A stretch of 9,966 nt of DNA. Origin: Phycisphaerae bacterium (GTDB lineage: Bacteria; Planctomycetota; Phycisphaerae; Sedimentisphaerales; Anaerohalosphaeraceae). Position numbers and translations under genes: made by a program. The DNA lies in contig PXAQ01000058.1 of assembly GCA_003567095.1 (NCBI GenBank), positions 1 to 9,966 of the forward strand. Reading direction: 5' to 3'. The notes beneath the pieces were generated by a model that did not search any database, was not told where the DNA came from, and saw nothing but the letters and a program-made list of their open reading frames with translations. Positions 1 through 7,517 of the stretch are shown here, piece by piece; the first letter of the stretch is position 1; each line of letters opens with the position of its first letter.

Positions 1-1095
<1,095 letters not shown>

Positions 1096-1115
1096 TTACA
1101 CATTGGGCGATCCGT

Positions 1116-1140
1116 CGGTTAAACAACAGAACCGTTTTTT
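1116..1140 (+). terminator. Weak intrinsic terminator after gyrB
   Basis: CGGTT (1116-1120) pairs with AACCG (1130-1134) around a 9-nt loop, followed directly by six T (1135-1140). The stem is only 5 bp, but it sits 20 nt after the gyrB stop and has a clean T-run, so it is a plausible although weak rho-independent terminator. Confidence 0.45.
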
Positions 1141-1242
1141 ACTTGCAAAATATAAAGCGAGTGCTAAGAATAGTAGCGCAACTGCGAAAAATATGTGCAC
1201 AAAAAACACTCAAATGCCCGAAGATAAATAGCGGAGGCAAGT

Positions 1243-1926
1243 ATGAAGCAAATAAGCATAATCACAATCGGCTTGGCAGCAGCGGCGTTGCTATGGGGTT
1301 GCGAAACGACGCCTGTGGCCAATAATGACGATACGCCCACGGTATCCGAGGCGCGAAAGTCTCAGTTGCAGGCATCGATTAACGCCCGCTATGAAAACCC
1401 CGACGCGCATTATGAGCTGGGCAAAATCTATCATCAACAAGGGCAATTTGATCGGGCCGAGTTCCATTATAATGTCGCGATCGGATTTGACCCGATTCAT
1501 CGGCGGGCTCAAGCGGCCAAGGTCAAGCTGTTTTACGACCGCGACGATCCCCAACGGGCGCAAATTGTCGCCGATACCTATATCAATCAGGCCGCTACCA
1601 GTGCCGGCGCGTTGATGGCACTGGGACGCGGTTTTCAGCGGGAACAGTTGGATGATCTGGCCCTGCGCTGCTATAAGCGGGCTCAGGAATTGGCGCCCAA
1701 TACCGCCTCGATTCACAAGCAACTGGGGTATTTTTACCTGGCCCGCGGCGACTCGGTCCGCGCCGAAACCCACCTGCGGCGCAGCTTCGAGCTGGATCAC
1801 AATCAGCCGGACGTGGCCGCGGACTTGGGTCGGATGGGCGTCCGCGTGCAGGTGCCGCCGCGAAAAAGCACCGGCCTGCTGGGGCCGCTGCGAAGTGCCG
1901 AACAGGATGAGACCATCAAAGATTGA
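1243..1926 (+). CDS. TPR-repeat lipoprotein of unknown function
   Basis: This 227-residue protein starts at ATG 1243 behind GGAGG (1233-1237, spacing 5), a clear ribosome site. Residues 4-19 form a hydrophobic signal segment ending in LLWGC. Cys20 is the likely lipidation site, although Trp at -2 is atypical, and Glu at +2 gives no inner-membrane Asp signal. Three TPR-like helical hairpins follow, at about residues 53-86, 121-154 and 155-188; DAHYELGKIYHQQGQFDRAE is a typical repeat start. The tail is basic and rich in Gly and Pro. TPR lipoproteins generally act as scaffolds in envelope complexes, such as PilF in type IV pilus assembly, but nothing here fixes the partner. A poor promoter (TTGCAA 1143, AAGAAT 1166, 17-nt spacer) lies in the gap behind gyrB. 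The gene converges on the methyltransferase gene with only 9 nt between stops and no visible terminator. Confidence 0.85.
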   Translation: MKQISIITIGLAAAALLWGCETTPVANNDDTPTVSEARKSQLQASINARYENPDAHYELGKIYHQQGQFDRAEFHYNVAIGFDPIHRRAQAAKVKLFYDRDDPQRAQIVADTYINQAATSAGALMALGRGFQREQLDDLALRCYKRAQELAPNTASIHKQLGYFYLARGDSVRAETHLRRSFELDHNQPDVAADLGRMGVRVQVPPRKSTGLLGPLRSAEQDETIKD

Positions 1927-1935
1927 GCGCTGGCA

Positions 1936-2433
1936 TCATTCACACTCGAGCGCGAGCAGTCGTTTCTTAATCATCACGCCGCCGGCAGCGGAAAACCCGC
2001 CCAGTGAGCCGTCTTTGCGCAGGACGCGGTGGCAGGGGATGATCAGTGGAAGCGGATTTCTGGCCACGGCATTGGCCACGGCGCGCACAGCCTTCGGGCG
2101 GCCGGCCAGCACAGCCAGATCGGTATAACTGACCGTTTGGCCATAAGGGACTGACCGCAACGCGTCCAGCACTGCGCGATAAAACGGGGTCAAGTCAGAG
2201 ACATCCACCGGAAAATCTAAGAAATCAACCCGCTTGCCTTTAAAATACACCTGGATCAGTTCTGCGCTTGTGTCAGCAGCGATATTTAGCCGGGGTGTTT
2301 CAGTGAGATCGGCTGTCAAATACGCCTCCACGTCTTGACGACGGGCCATTGGCAGACACGTCCGCCGCAAACCGGCCTCCGAGGCCAGCAGCCCAAACCA
2401 CCCCCAGGTTGTCTTGAAAATTGAGCCGTGCAT
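1936..2433 (-). CDS. ogt: Methylated-DNA--[protein]-cysteine S-methyltransferase
   Basis: This suicide repair protein moves the alkyl group from O6-alkylguanine (and O4-alkylthymine) to its own cysteine. The C-terminal domain is clear. VPYGQTVSYTDLA is the start of the winged helix region, RAVANA covers the DNA-binding helix with the Arg finger, and PCHRV holds the acceptor Cys (residue 134 from the ATG used here). GGFSAAGG and KKRLLALE follow at the end. The N-terminal 70 residues are the usual poorly conserved Ogt domain. No AraC-like or metal-binding Ada domain is attached. I chose ATG at 2433, 2 nt past the coaB stop. A GTG at 2439 in the same frame would overlap the coaB TGA as GTGA and add two residues. 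No Shine-Dalgarno is seen for either start, so translation probably depends on coupling to coaB. The symbol is by family; the gene could equally be named mgmT or ada-like. Confidence 0.92.
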   Translation of the reverse strand: MHGSIFKTTWGWFGLLASEAGLRRTCLPMARRQDVEAYLTADLTETPRLNIAADTSAELIQVYFKGKRVDFLDFPVDVSDLTPFYRAVLDALRSVPYGQTVSYTDLAVLAGRPKAVRAVANAVARNPLPLIIPCHRVLRKDGSLGGFSAAGGVMIKKRLLALECE

Positions 2434-2435
2434 GA

Positions 2436-3080
2436 TCACGCCGTTTCAAAAAGCTGTTCGATGGTTTGAATCAGCCGTGCCGCCGAGCGGGATTTTGCGG
2501 TTTGCCGCAGTGTCTGCCACTGGCCGAGGCGGGTTTTGATGTGCAGCGTCGAGGCGGTCGCCCCGATGGCGGCCGGGGCGTTGGCGACGATCATATCGAG
2601 ATTTTTCGTGCAGAGCTTCTGCTCGGCATTGGCAAACAAATCCCGATCTTCCAGGGCAAACCCGACCACCCGCTGGCCGGCCTGCTTGTGACGCCCGGCC
2701 CAGGCAAGAATGTCGCGGGTCGGCTTCAAACGCAAAACAAGCTCGGTGGAGTCTTTTTTTATCTTTTGGCCGCTGAACTGCTCGGGCTTGTAGTCCGACA
2801 CCGCCGCGGTCATCACCAGTACATCGCACGGCTGGAACGCCGATTTGACGGCCTTGAACATCTGTTCACTGGTTTCCACGGCCACAAGCCCTGCGCCTTT
2901 GGGCGGCCTCAAGGCCGTCGGTGCGGTGATCAGGGTCACGGTGTGTCCGGCCCGCAGCGCCGCCCGTGCCAGAGCGTAACCCATCCGTCCTGAGCCGGCG
3001 TTGCCGATAAACCGCACCGGATCAAGATATTCCCGCGTCCCACCGGCGGTGATCACAATATTGAGTGTCTTTTTATCCAT
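2436..3080 (-). CDS. coaB: Phosphopantothenate--cysteine ligase (stand-alone CoaB)
   Basis: CoaB joins 4'-phosphopantothenate to cysteine with CTP (or ATP) in coenzyme A synthesis. The 214 residues correspond to the CoaB half of the common CoaBC fusion. The nucleotide-binding opening TAGGTREYLDPVRFIGNAGS is followed by GRMG. AAVSDYKP lies mid-protein, then the KIKK lysines that contact substrate in this family, GFALE, and LDMIVAN near the C-terminus. The N-terminal flavoprotein decarboxylase domain (CoaC) is absent. The protein starts within ten residues of the first motif and the DNA upstream is a non-coding gap, so this is a genuine split form and CoaC must be encoded elsewhere. No good Shine-Dalgarno precedes ATG 3080. 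The methyltransferase gene follows with at most a few bases between them, so the two are probably co-transcribed. Confidence 0.93.
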   Translation of the reverse strand: MDKKTLNIVITAGGTREYLDPVRFIGNAGSGRMGYALARAALRAGHTVTLITAPTALRPPKGAGLVAVETSEQMFKAVKSAFQPCDVLVMTAAVSDYKPEQFSGQKIKKDSTELVLRLKPTRDILAWAGRHKQAGQRVVGFALEDRDLFANAEQKLCTKNLDMIVANAPAAIGATASTLHIKTRLGQWQTLRQTAKSRSAARLIQTIEQLFETA

Positions 3081-3274
3081 AAAAGGTCGAGGTCGAAGGA
3101 AAATGTGTAAAGTTTGAAAACCATCTAAGGTTTTTAATTTTTCTTGAAACCAAGCTAACTTTGTGCGACATTATAATAGGTAACCGGTGTTCTTAAAAGG
3201 ATATTGCGATAACCGTAATCAGTCTGTCAGAAATCAGTCAACTTTATCTTTCAACCCAAAAAAAGGAGAAACAG
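3081..3274. promoter_or_regulatory. Divergent promoter region between coaB and the exported-protein gene
   Basis: This 194-nt AT-rich gap must carry promoters for coaB (minus) and the gene at 3275 (plus). A perfect TATAAT lies at 3172-3177 inside the nearly symmetrical ATTATAATAG, so it could act as a -10 on either strand. On the plus strand the nearest -35-like TTGAAA (3144) is 22 nt away, too far. On the minus strand only a poor TTTTAA fits at 17 nt. A direct repeat AATCAGTC occurs at 3217-3224 and 3232-3239, spaced 15 nt, between the hexamer and the gene. AAAGGAGAA (3262-3270) supplies the ribosome site for 3275. The -10 is the only element I would defend. Confidence 0.3.
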
Positions 3275-3919
3275 ATGAGGAACGGTAATTTTTATGTTTC
3301 AGCGGTTGTGACTGCGGCGGTTTTGAGTGGTTTGTGGGTCTGTCCGGTCCGTGCCCAAGAGCAGGCAAGCCCCTATGCCGATTATACGGTGCTGGTCGAG
3401 ACATTTATGGTGGAACTGACGGCCGCGGCAGTGCGCGAGGCCGGAGCGGACCTTATTGACCGCGACCCGGCGGGCATTTCCATCGGCAAACTGCTTTGGG
3501 CCTTGCGGGACGAAGACAAGGGGCGTGTATTGTCAGGATTGAAGATCAATGCCGGGCACAACCAGCCTAATATCGCAGCGCGGGAAACAACAAAGAAAAC
3601 GATTCCGGTCACAAGGTCTGGGCCGTCTGAACATGTACACTTTAGTAAGCATACACTCACAAGACACCTTTCAATCAAAAGGTTCAAGATCATCAATGCC
3701 GACAGCGTTCGGCTGGGCTACAACTATTCGGAAGACACCCTTGCTTTATCATCAATAGACGGCGCTGCCCCGACACGCACCACAACATCGTTCGATGGGA
3801 ATGTTACTGCAGCGCCGGGCAAGCCGGTCATCGCCGGCGCCACCCAAACCGAAGACGGCATGCGGCTACTGGTGTTTGTGGTGACGCTCATGGCTCCCAA
3901 TGATTCAGCACAACACTAA
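3275..3919 (+). CDS. Exported protein of unknown function, weak secretin-like pattern
   Basis: This 214-residue protein starts at ATG 3275 behind AGGAG (3264-3268, spacing 6). Residues 7-22 are hydrophobic and VRA-QEQ (after residue 27) is a good signal peptidase I site, so the product is secreted or periplasmic. The mature part begins with a beta-like stretch (YTVLVETFMVEL, residues 37-48). It has DKGRVLSGLKINAGHNQPNI in the middle and ends with PGKPVIAGATQTEDG followed by a hydrophobic LLVFVVTLM strand. The order of a 'VLS...NQP' strand and a terminal 'GKP...LLV.V' strand recalls the beta domain of type II/IV secretins. The protein is far too short to be a full secretin, so this is only a resemblance. 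It has no neighbours from a secretion system. The function is unknown. Confidence 0.75.
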   Translation: MRNGNFYVSAVVTAAVLSGLWVCPVRAQEQASPYADYTVLVETFMVELTAAAVREAGADLIDRDPAGISIGKLLWALRDEDKGRVLSGLKINAGHNQPNIAARETTKKTIPVTRSGPSEHVHFSKHTLTRHLSIKRFKIINADSVRLGYNYSEDTLALSSIDGAAPTRTTTSFDGNVTAAPGKPVIAGATQTEDGMRLLVFVVTLMAPNDSAQH

Positions 3920-3949
3920 ACAGGCACGCAGGACTGCCCATTTAACCAC

Positions 3950-4093
3950 CCCAAAAAATTGCAGGGCTGCAGGGGTTTGTACCGAGTTCGATGCGGCGAT
4001 TATCGCATCATTTATACGATCAGGGACCAGCAATTGCTGGTCTTGGTGGTTCACATCGGCCATCGCCGTGAGGTGTATCGGGGTATCACTTGA
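3950..4093 (+). pseudogene. RelE/ParE-superfamily toxin remnant (C-terminal half only)
   Basis: The frame starting with CCC at 3950 and ending in TGA at 4091-4093 encodes 47 residues that match the C-terminal half of RelE mRNA-interferase toxins. PKKLQG is followed by [18 protein letters not shown], then [19 protein letters not shown]. The GLYR-R-GDYRIIY and IGHRREVYR motifs, which hold the catalytic-region Arg and Tyr residues, are intact. The N-terminal 35-45 residues expected of an 85-90 residue toxin are missing: the same frame is closed by the stop of the preceding gene at 3917-3919. No ATG or GTG occurs in between, only TTG codons at 3959 and 3977. No RelB, Phd or other antitoxin gene is seen on either side. 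It is therefore almost certainly a non-functional relic of a toxin-antitoxin locus, cut off by a deletion or recombination event at about 3920-3950. Confidence 0.85.
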
Positions 4094-4098
4094 GACCC

Positions 4099-4542
4099 TT
4101 ACAGGCCTGTCTGGGTGGTTGTGTTAAGCCACCACACAGCCGCCAAGAGCTGGGCGAAGACAATCGCATCAAAGATAAGCTGAAAGCCCAGTTTGTAGAT
4201 TTTGTGCCGAAAAAACAACTGCCCCGCAATCGCCCCCAGTGTGCCGCCGGCCAGCGACCAGCCGTGCAGGGCCCATTCGGAGACGCGCAACTTACCCCGA
4301 CGGGCCAGCGATTTGTCATAGCCGTACATTAAAAACGAAGCGGCGTTGGCAACACCCAAATAGACCAACGCCCACCACGGAATGCTTTTGCTGTGGACGA
4401 GTACAAGGGCCGCAAGCAGAACACCGGAAACCGTTTGCAGGATTCGATTTGCACCAAACCACACGGGCCGCCGCCTTGCGAAAGGCGTTCTGCCGGAAAC
4501 ATCAACATGTCGGGCTGTGTGTTTATGGCGGCGCAATGTCAT
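4099..4542 (-). CDS. DUF1294 family small membrane protein
   Basis: This 147-residue protein has a basic N-terminus (residues 1-33, many Arg and His) and four likely membrane segments at about 35-50, 56-73, 91-110 and 118-138. The stretch from NAASFLMYGYDKSLARR through RVSEWALHGWSLAGGTLGAI to RHKIYKLGF is the DUF1294 signature: N-x-F-x-Y-x-x-DK-x-A, then R-x-x-E, GG-x-x-GA, and HK-x-x-K-x-x-F. Many DUF1294 proteins carry an N-terminal cold-shock domain; here there is only a short basic tail. The function of the family is not known. Its ATG (4542-4540) overlaps the TGA of the preceding gene as ATGA, so it is probably translationally coupled. It ends 5 nt from the stop of the opposing RelE remnant, with no visible terminator. 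Confidence 0.85.
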   Translation of the reverse strand: MTLRRHKHTARHVDVSGRTPFARRRPVWFGANRILQTVSGVLLAALVLVHSKSIPWWALVYLGVANAASFLMYGYDKSLARRGKLRVSEWALHGWSLAGGTLGAIAGQLFFRHKIYKLGFQLIFDAIVFAQLLAAVWWLNTTTQTGL

Positions 4543-5198
4543 TGCCTGTCACTGTTTATCTGCATCACGATAAAGCCGTGCATGGTATCCAGTCCGACCG
4601 CTGTGATGGGCTGGCGTGTAAAGACCAGCAGCAGGCCGCTGCGCGGGAAAAAGTAGGCCGAATCAATGGTGTAGTTGAAATACAGCCCGCGGTCGGAAAA
4701 ATACAGCGGCTCGGCCTCGGCGCCCGCGACCGCAGGGGGATGTTTAGGCGGGGCGTTGTCTTCGGCATAAAATGTTTCGGCATTGCTGCCGCCGTCATAC
4801 ACATGCTGATTGAAGGCCGCGGTCAGTGCCGGGTCCTCGTCGGGCGGGCCAATCGTCCATTTCAGTTCGGACTGTCCCCACAGGCCGCCTTCCATCGGTT
4901 CCAGCTTCACGACGGGACGTGTGCGAAAGTGTGATTCAAGCTCAACAATCGGCTGCCAGTGCCGGTAGGTTTTCAGCTCCGATTGGCCGGCAGCGACGCC
5001 GTCGCCGCTGACAGCGACTTGGTGCAGCGCCGACAGTTCGTACTGGCCGCCGATATCCTCGGCGATCCACAGCACATCGCCGGTCTTGAACAGGAATTGG
5101 AAGGTTTGTTCGCCGCCGCTGGCCGCCAGAGCCGTCACGGGCCAGGCAGCGAGGCATATGATTATTGCAACACTTTTTGTTGATAGTGCGGTGTTCAT
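4539..5198 (-). CDS. Exported protein of unknown function
   Basis: The reading frame is open to 5258, but that upstream start would overlap the rsmA stop and give a long charged leader. ATG at 5198 puts a standard signal peptide first (MNTALSTKSVAIIICLAAWP, cleavage after ALA at about residue 25) and lies 28 nt past the rsmA stop, so I chose it. This gives 219 residues. The mature protein is soluble, rich in Gly, Glu and aromatic residues, and predicted mainly beta by eye. It has YELSALHQVAVSGDG near residue 53, a Pro/Ala-rich linker at about 149-163, and a final beta-rich block from PLYFSDRGLYFNY to GFIVMQINSD. I recognise no catalytic motif or named family. Only a poor ribosome site (AGGA, 14 nt upstream) is present, and the gene probably depends on rsmA transcription. 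It overlaps the DUF1294 gene by 4 nt. Confidence 0.75.
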   Translation of the reverse strand: MNTALSTKSVAIIICLAAWPVTALAASGGEQTFQFLFKTGDVLWIAEDIGGQYELSALHQVAVSGDGVAAGQSELKTYRHWQPIVELESHFRTRPVVKLEPMEGGLWGQSELKWTIGPPDEDPALTAAFNQHVYDGGSNAETFYAEDNAPPKHPPAVAGAEAEPLYFSDRGLYFNYTIDSAYFFPRSGLLLVFTRQPITAVGLDTMHGFIVMQINSDRQ

Positions 5199-5226
5199 CT
5201 TGTGTCGGGTTTTCCTGTCATGTTCG

Positions 5227-6111
5227 TTATTTCGTTTGTTCATAGCACAGATTGGCAATGTTGATATAGTCGGCGGCGGTCAGTTCTTCGGGGCGATGGT
5301 GCGGATCGACGAAGGCCTCTTCAAAAATAGTCGGCCAGTGGCGGATGCGATCCAGACGGCCGTCGGCAAATTTTGTGCAGGCCTTGAGCATTTTGCGTCG
5401 ATGGCCCATAAACAGGGTGATGACTTTTCGGAAGGTCGCCATGTCGTGAATCTGACCGGCCTTGTCGGCCTGGCGCCGGTAGAGGACCATCGCCGAGTCA
5501 ACCTGCGGGCGGGGCCAGAAGACCGACGGCGGCAGCTTTCGCAGTATCTGGACACGGCCTGTGGCGGCCATCAGAATGCTCAGTGTGCCGTACGCGGCGT
5601 GACCGGGCTGGGCGACCATGCGATCGGCAACCTCCTTTTGCACGGTAACCGCCATCGCATCGGCGACGACCGGCCCTATGATCAGGTTGGCCATCACCGC
5701 CGAGCCGGCGCTGTAGGGTAGGTTGGCCGTCAGCAGCAGCCGTCCCGGGCAGTGCGCTCGGGCCGCCTCAATCGCCGCCACGACATCGGCATTGAGGGCG
5801 TTTTTGCTCTCAAGGGCGTCGCCCTGAATCAGGGTCACATTGTCAAAGGCCTTAAGCACGGACGCCGCTACCGGTCCGATGCCGGTGTCGTATTCCACCG
5901 TCACCACATGCCCGGCCCGGCCGGCCAGCTCTTCGGTGAATGAGCCGGTCCCGGTGCCGACCTCCAGTGCGACATCCTGCCCGGTCAGCTCGGCCGCATC
6001 GGCCAGCATCTTCATCAGATTCAGATCGATCAGAAAGTGCTGACCCAGCCGACGGTTCGGCGCCAGGCCTGCACCGGCCAAAAGCCGCTGAATGTCCTGT
6101 TTGGTTTGCAT
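5227..6111 (-). CDS. rsmA: 16S rRNA dimethyladenosine transferase RsmA (KsgA)
   Basis: RsmA dimethylates A1518 and A1519 in helix 45 of 16S rRNA, using S-adenosylmethionine, late in 30S assembly. The sequence shows RRLGQHFLID (residues 20-29), the SAM-binding motif I ALEVGTGTGSFTEEL (48-62), an acidic residue after strand 2 (VEYD, 72-75) and GDAL (97-100). The catalytic-loop NLPY follows at 130-133 (TANLPYSAG), then VQKEVADRMVAQPG and YGTLSIL, and PQVDSAMVLY at 202-211. The C-terminal helical domain has GHRRKMLK. I chose ATG 6111 because the encoded start MQTKQDIQRLLAGAGLAPNR fits the family. In-frame ATGs at 6141 and 6171 would add 10 or 20 charged residues without similarity. The length of 294 residues is normal. 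The gene lies 91 nt behind the ROK gene on the same strand. Confidence 0.93.
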   Translation of the reverse strand: MQTKQDIQRLLAGAGLAPNRRLGQHFLIDLNLMKMLADAAELTGQDVALEVGTGTGSFTEELAGRAGHVVTVEYDTGIGPVAASVLKAFDNVTLIQGDALESKNALNADVVAAIEAARAHCPGRLLLTANLPYSAGSAVMANLIIGPVVADAMAVTVQKEVADRMVAQPGHAAYGTLSILMAATGRVQILRKLPPSVFWPRPQVDSAMVLYRRQADKAGQIHDMATFRKVITLFMGHRRKMLKACTKFADGRLDRIRHWPTIFEEAFVDPHHRPEELTAADYINIANLCYEQTK

Positions 6112-6202
6112 CGTTTTGGTTGCCTTTGCGCTGTACCGCATAACCCTACCACGTCGTGACGCAGATTCCAAGAAAAATACCCTCGCCGGCGCGTGGCATG
6201 GA

Positions 6203-7417
6203 CTACCAGTCGGCTTCCAGGGCGTCCTGCAATACAGCCAGACAGATGCCGTTGATCAGGGCGTCGTCGCCTGCGGCGGCCGGTCGGATCTCAATCCGGC
6301 GGGCATCGAAGTCGTAGACTGCCTTTGCGATATGTCGACCGATGGCCTCGGCAAATTCCTCGGCAAACAGCAGGTTCACATATCCGGCCAGAATCACGAC
6401 ATCGGGGTCAAACGCATTGATGGCATCGGCGGCGCTTTGAGCAATCAGATGGGCGACCTTATCGCGCAGCGTGATCGCATAGGCATCGTTGGCGGCCACC
6501 GCCCGGGGCCAGGCGGCCAGAAGCTTTTCGGGGGTGGTCTGACCGTCCAGCCCTGCTGAAAGCATCGTTTGTGCGCCGCGTCTGATGTCGTGGGTGATTG
6601 TGCTCGCCAGTGCCGGGCCGGAGATATGCGCCTCCAGGCAGCCGCGGTGGCCGCAGCCGCACAGCGGGCCGTCCGGGTCAATCACATTGTGGCCGATTGC
6701 CCCGTGGCGGCCGGTTGCGCCATAAACCAGCCTGCCGTCGCGAAAAACAGTGGCCCCGACGCCATTGGCGGCATTCAAATACAGCACACTTTGAGCCTCA
6801 AGAGCCGGGTCGGCGGCAATCTCAGCCAGCAGCCGCACGTGGTTGCTGTAAACGGAAACCGGAAACTGAAACGTGTCGGCCAGCCGTCGTTGCAGCGGCA
6901 CATCGTGCCAGCCCATGGGGCTGGACAGGTGTGCCTTACCCTCGGACGAGACCGAACCGCTTAGGGCGACGCCGGCGCCCAGGATCGTATCCGGGGCGAT
7001 ATAATGGTCGTTGAGGACTGTTTGCAGATGGCCGCAGATGACCTCGATGACGTGGTCGGGCTGAGGGTCGGGGCCGAGGGGCGCCTGGATCTTGCCGGTC
7101 ATCTGGCCGAGAAAATCAAAAAGCCCGATCATCACAAAGCTGGGATTGATTTCGATGCCGATTACGTAGCAGCAGTGCGGATTCAGGGTTAGAATTATCG
7201 GCTTTGGTCCGCGGCGTTTGCTGGTGCCCCTTTTTTCAAGCACCAGCCCTTTGTCGCGCAGGCGCGCGACAATCGTGCTGGCTGTGGAGCTGCCGATGCC
7301 GACCAAGCGGCACAACTGGGCTTGGGACAGGCTGCCTTGTCTTCGCAGCAGCGTGAGAATCAGTCTCTCGTTGCGTTGGCCTGCGCTTTTGGAATCGATT
7401 GGGCCTTTGGACATCAT
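6203..7417 (-). CDS. ROK-family transcriptional regulator (NagC/XylR type)
   Basis: The 404 residues comprise an N-terminal winged helix (about 15-75; SLSQAQLCRLVGIGSSTAST is the HTH, followed by the wing KRRGPKPIILTL) fused to a ROK sugar-kinase-like domain (about 85-400). The ROK zinc motif is complete: GH at 242-243, then CGCGHRGCLE, giving His243, Cys253, Cys255 and Cys260. The kinase features are degenerate. The first phosphate loop reads GIEINPSF instead of D-x-G-G-T, and the position of the catalytic Asp in the usual N-D motif reads SNH (191-193). The protein is therefore expected to sense a sugar or sugar derivative rather than phosphorylate it. The start at 7417 (ATGATG) has no strong ribosome site. 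It is divergent from gnd and heads the rsmA series, so gnd and itself are the likely targets; the ligand cannot be read from the sequence. Confidence 0.92.
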   Translation of the reverse strand: MMSKGPIDSKSAGQRNERLILTLLRRQGSLSQAQLCRLVGIGSSTASTIVARLRDKGLVLEKRGTSKRRGPKPIILTLNPHCCYVIGIEINPSFVMIGLFDFLGQMTGKIQAPLGPDPQPDHVIEVICGHLQTVLNDHYIAPDTILGAGVALSGSVSSEGKAHLSSPMGWHDVPLQRRLADTFQFPVSVYSNHVRLLAEIAADPALEAQSVLYLNAANGVGATVFRDGRLVYGATGRHGAIGHNVIDPDGPLCGCGHRGCLEAHISGPALASTITHDIRRGAQTMLSAGLDGQTTPEKLLAAWPRAVAANDAYAITLRDKVAHLIAQSAADAINAFDPDVVILAGYVNLLFAEEFAEAIGRHIAKAVYDFDARRIEIRPAAAGDDALINGICLAVLQDALEADW

Positions 7418-7427
7418 TAGTGCTTTA

Positions 7428-7478
7428 TTTCGAGATCGTTACAGTCTGGATGGTCGTAAAATAGCTCACGATCTGAAA
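7428..7478. repeat. Interrupted inverted repeat around the ROK promoter (candidate operator)
   Basis: AGATCGT at 7433-7439 is matched by ACGATCT at 7468-7474. Allowing one bulged G (7432), the match extends outward by TTTC (7428-7431) and GAAA (7475-7478), giving 11 paired positions around a 28-nt centre. One arm lies inside the -35/-10 spacer of the ROK promoter and the other just downstream of its -10, a typical place for an autorepressor site. That it binds the ROK protein is inference. Confidence 0.35.
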
Positions 7479-7486
7479 TTTTTCAA
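7458..7486 (-). promoter_or_regulatory. Sigma70-type promoter for the ROK regulator gene
   Basis: On the minus strand TTGAAA (7486-7481) and TATTTT (7463-7458) are separated by exactly 17 nt. Matches to consensus are 5 of 6 and 4 of 6. Transcription would start near 7451, about 34 nt before the start codon at 7417. Confidence 0.55.
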
Positions 7487-7517
7487 GTCTTTGTTTTTCT
7501 TTAAAAGAATGCTGGTA

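Noticed and set aside
2466..2993. Plus-strand frame of 175 codons opposite coaB
   Set aside because: CoaB motifs on the minus strand explain the sequence; the plus frame is a GC-rich shadow.
3144..3177. TTGAAA and TATAAT as a plus-strand promoter pair
   Set aside because: The spacing is 22 nt, well outside the usual 15-19 nt, so only the TATAAT is kept as a possible -10.
4025..4042. Perfect 18-bp palindrome GACCAGCAATTGCTGGTC
   Set aside because: It falls on the codons for D-Q-Q-L-L-V inside the RelE remnant, where the protein similarity explains the sequence; no T-run follows, so it is not a terminator. It is probably chance.
5198..5258. Upstream start (5258) for the exported protein, overlapping the rsmA end
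   Set aside because: The extra 20 residues are charged and would bury the signal peptide; ATG 5198 gives a normal leader and does not overlap rsmA.
4239..5721. Plus-strand frames of 231 and 211 codons across the DUF1294, exported-protein and rsmA genes
   Set aside because: They are antisense to genes supported by family motifs or a signal peptide plus operon structure, and they lack motifs of their own.
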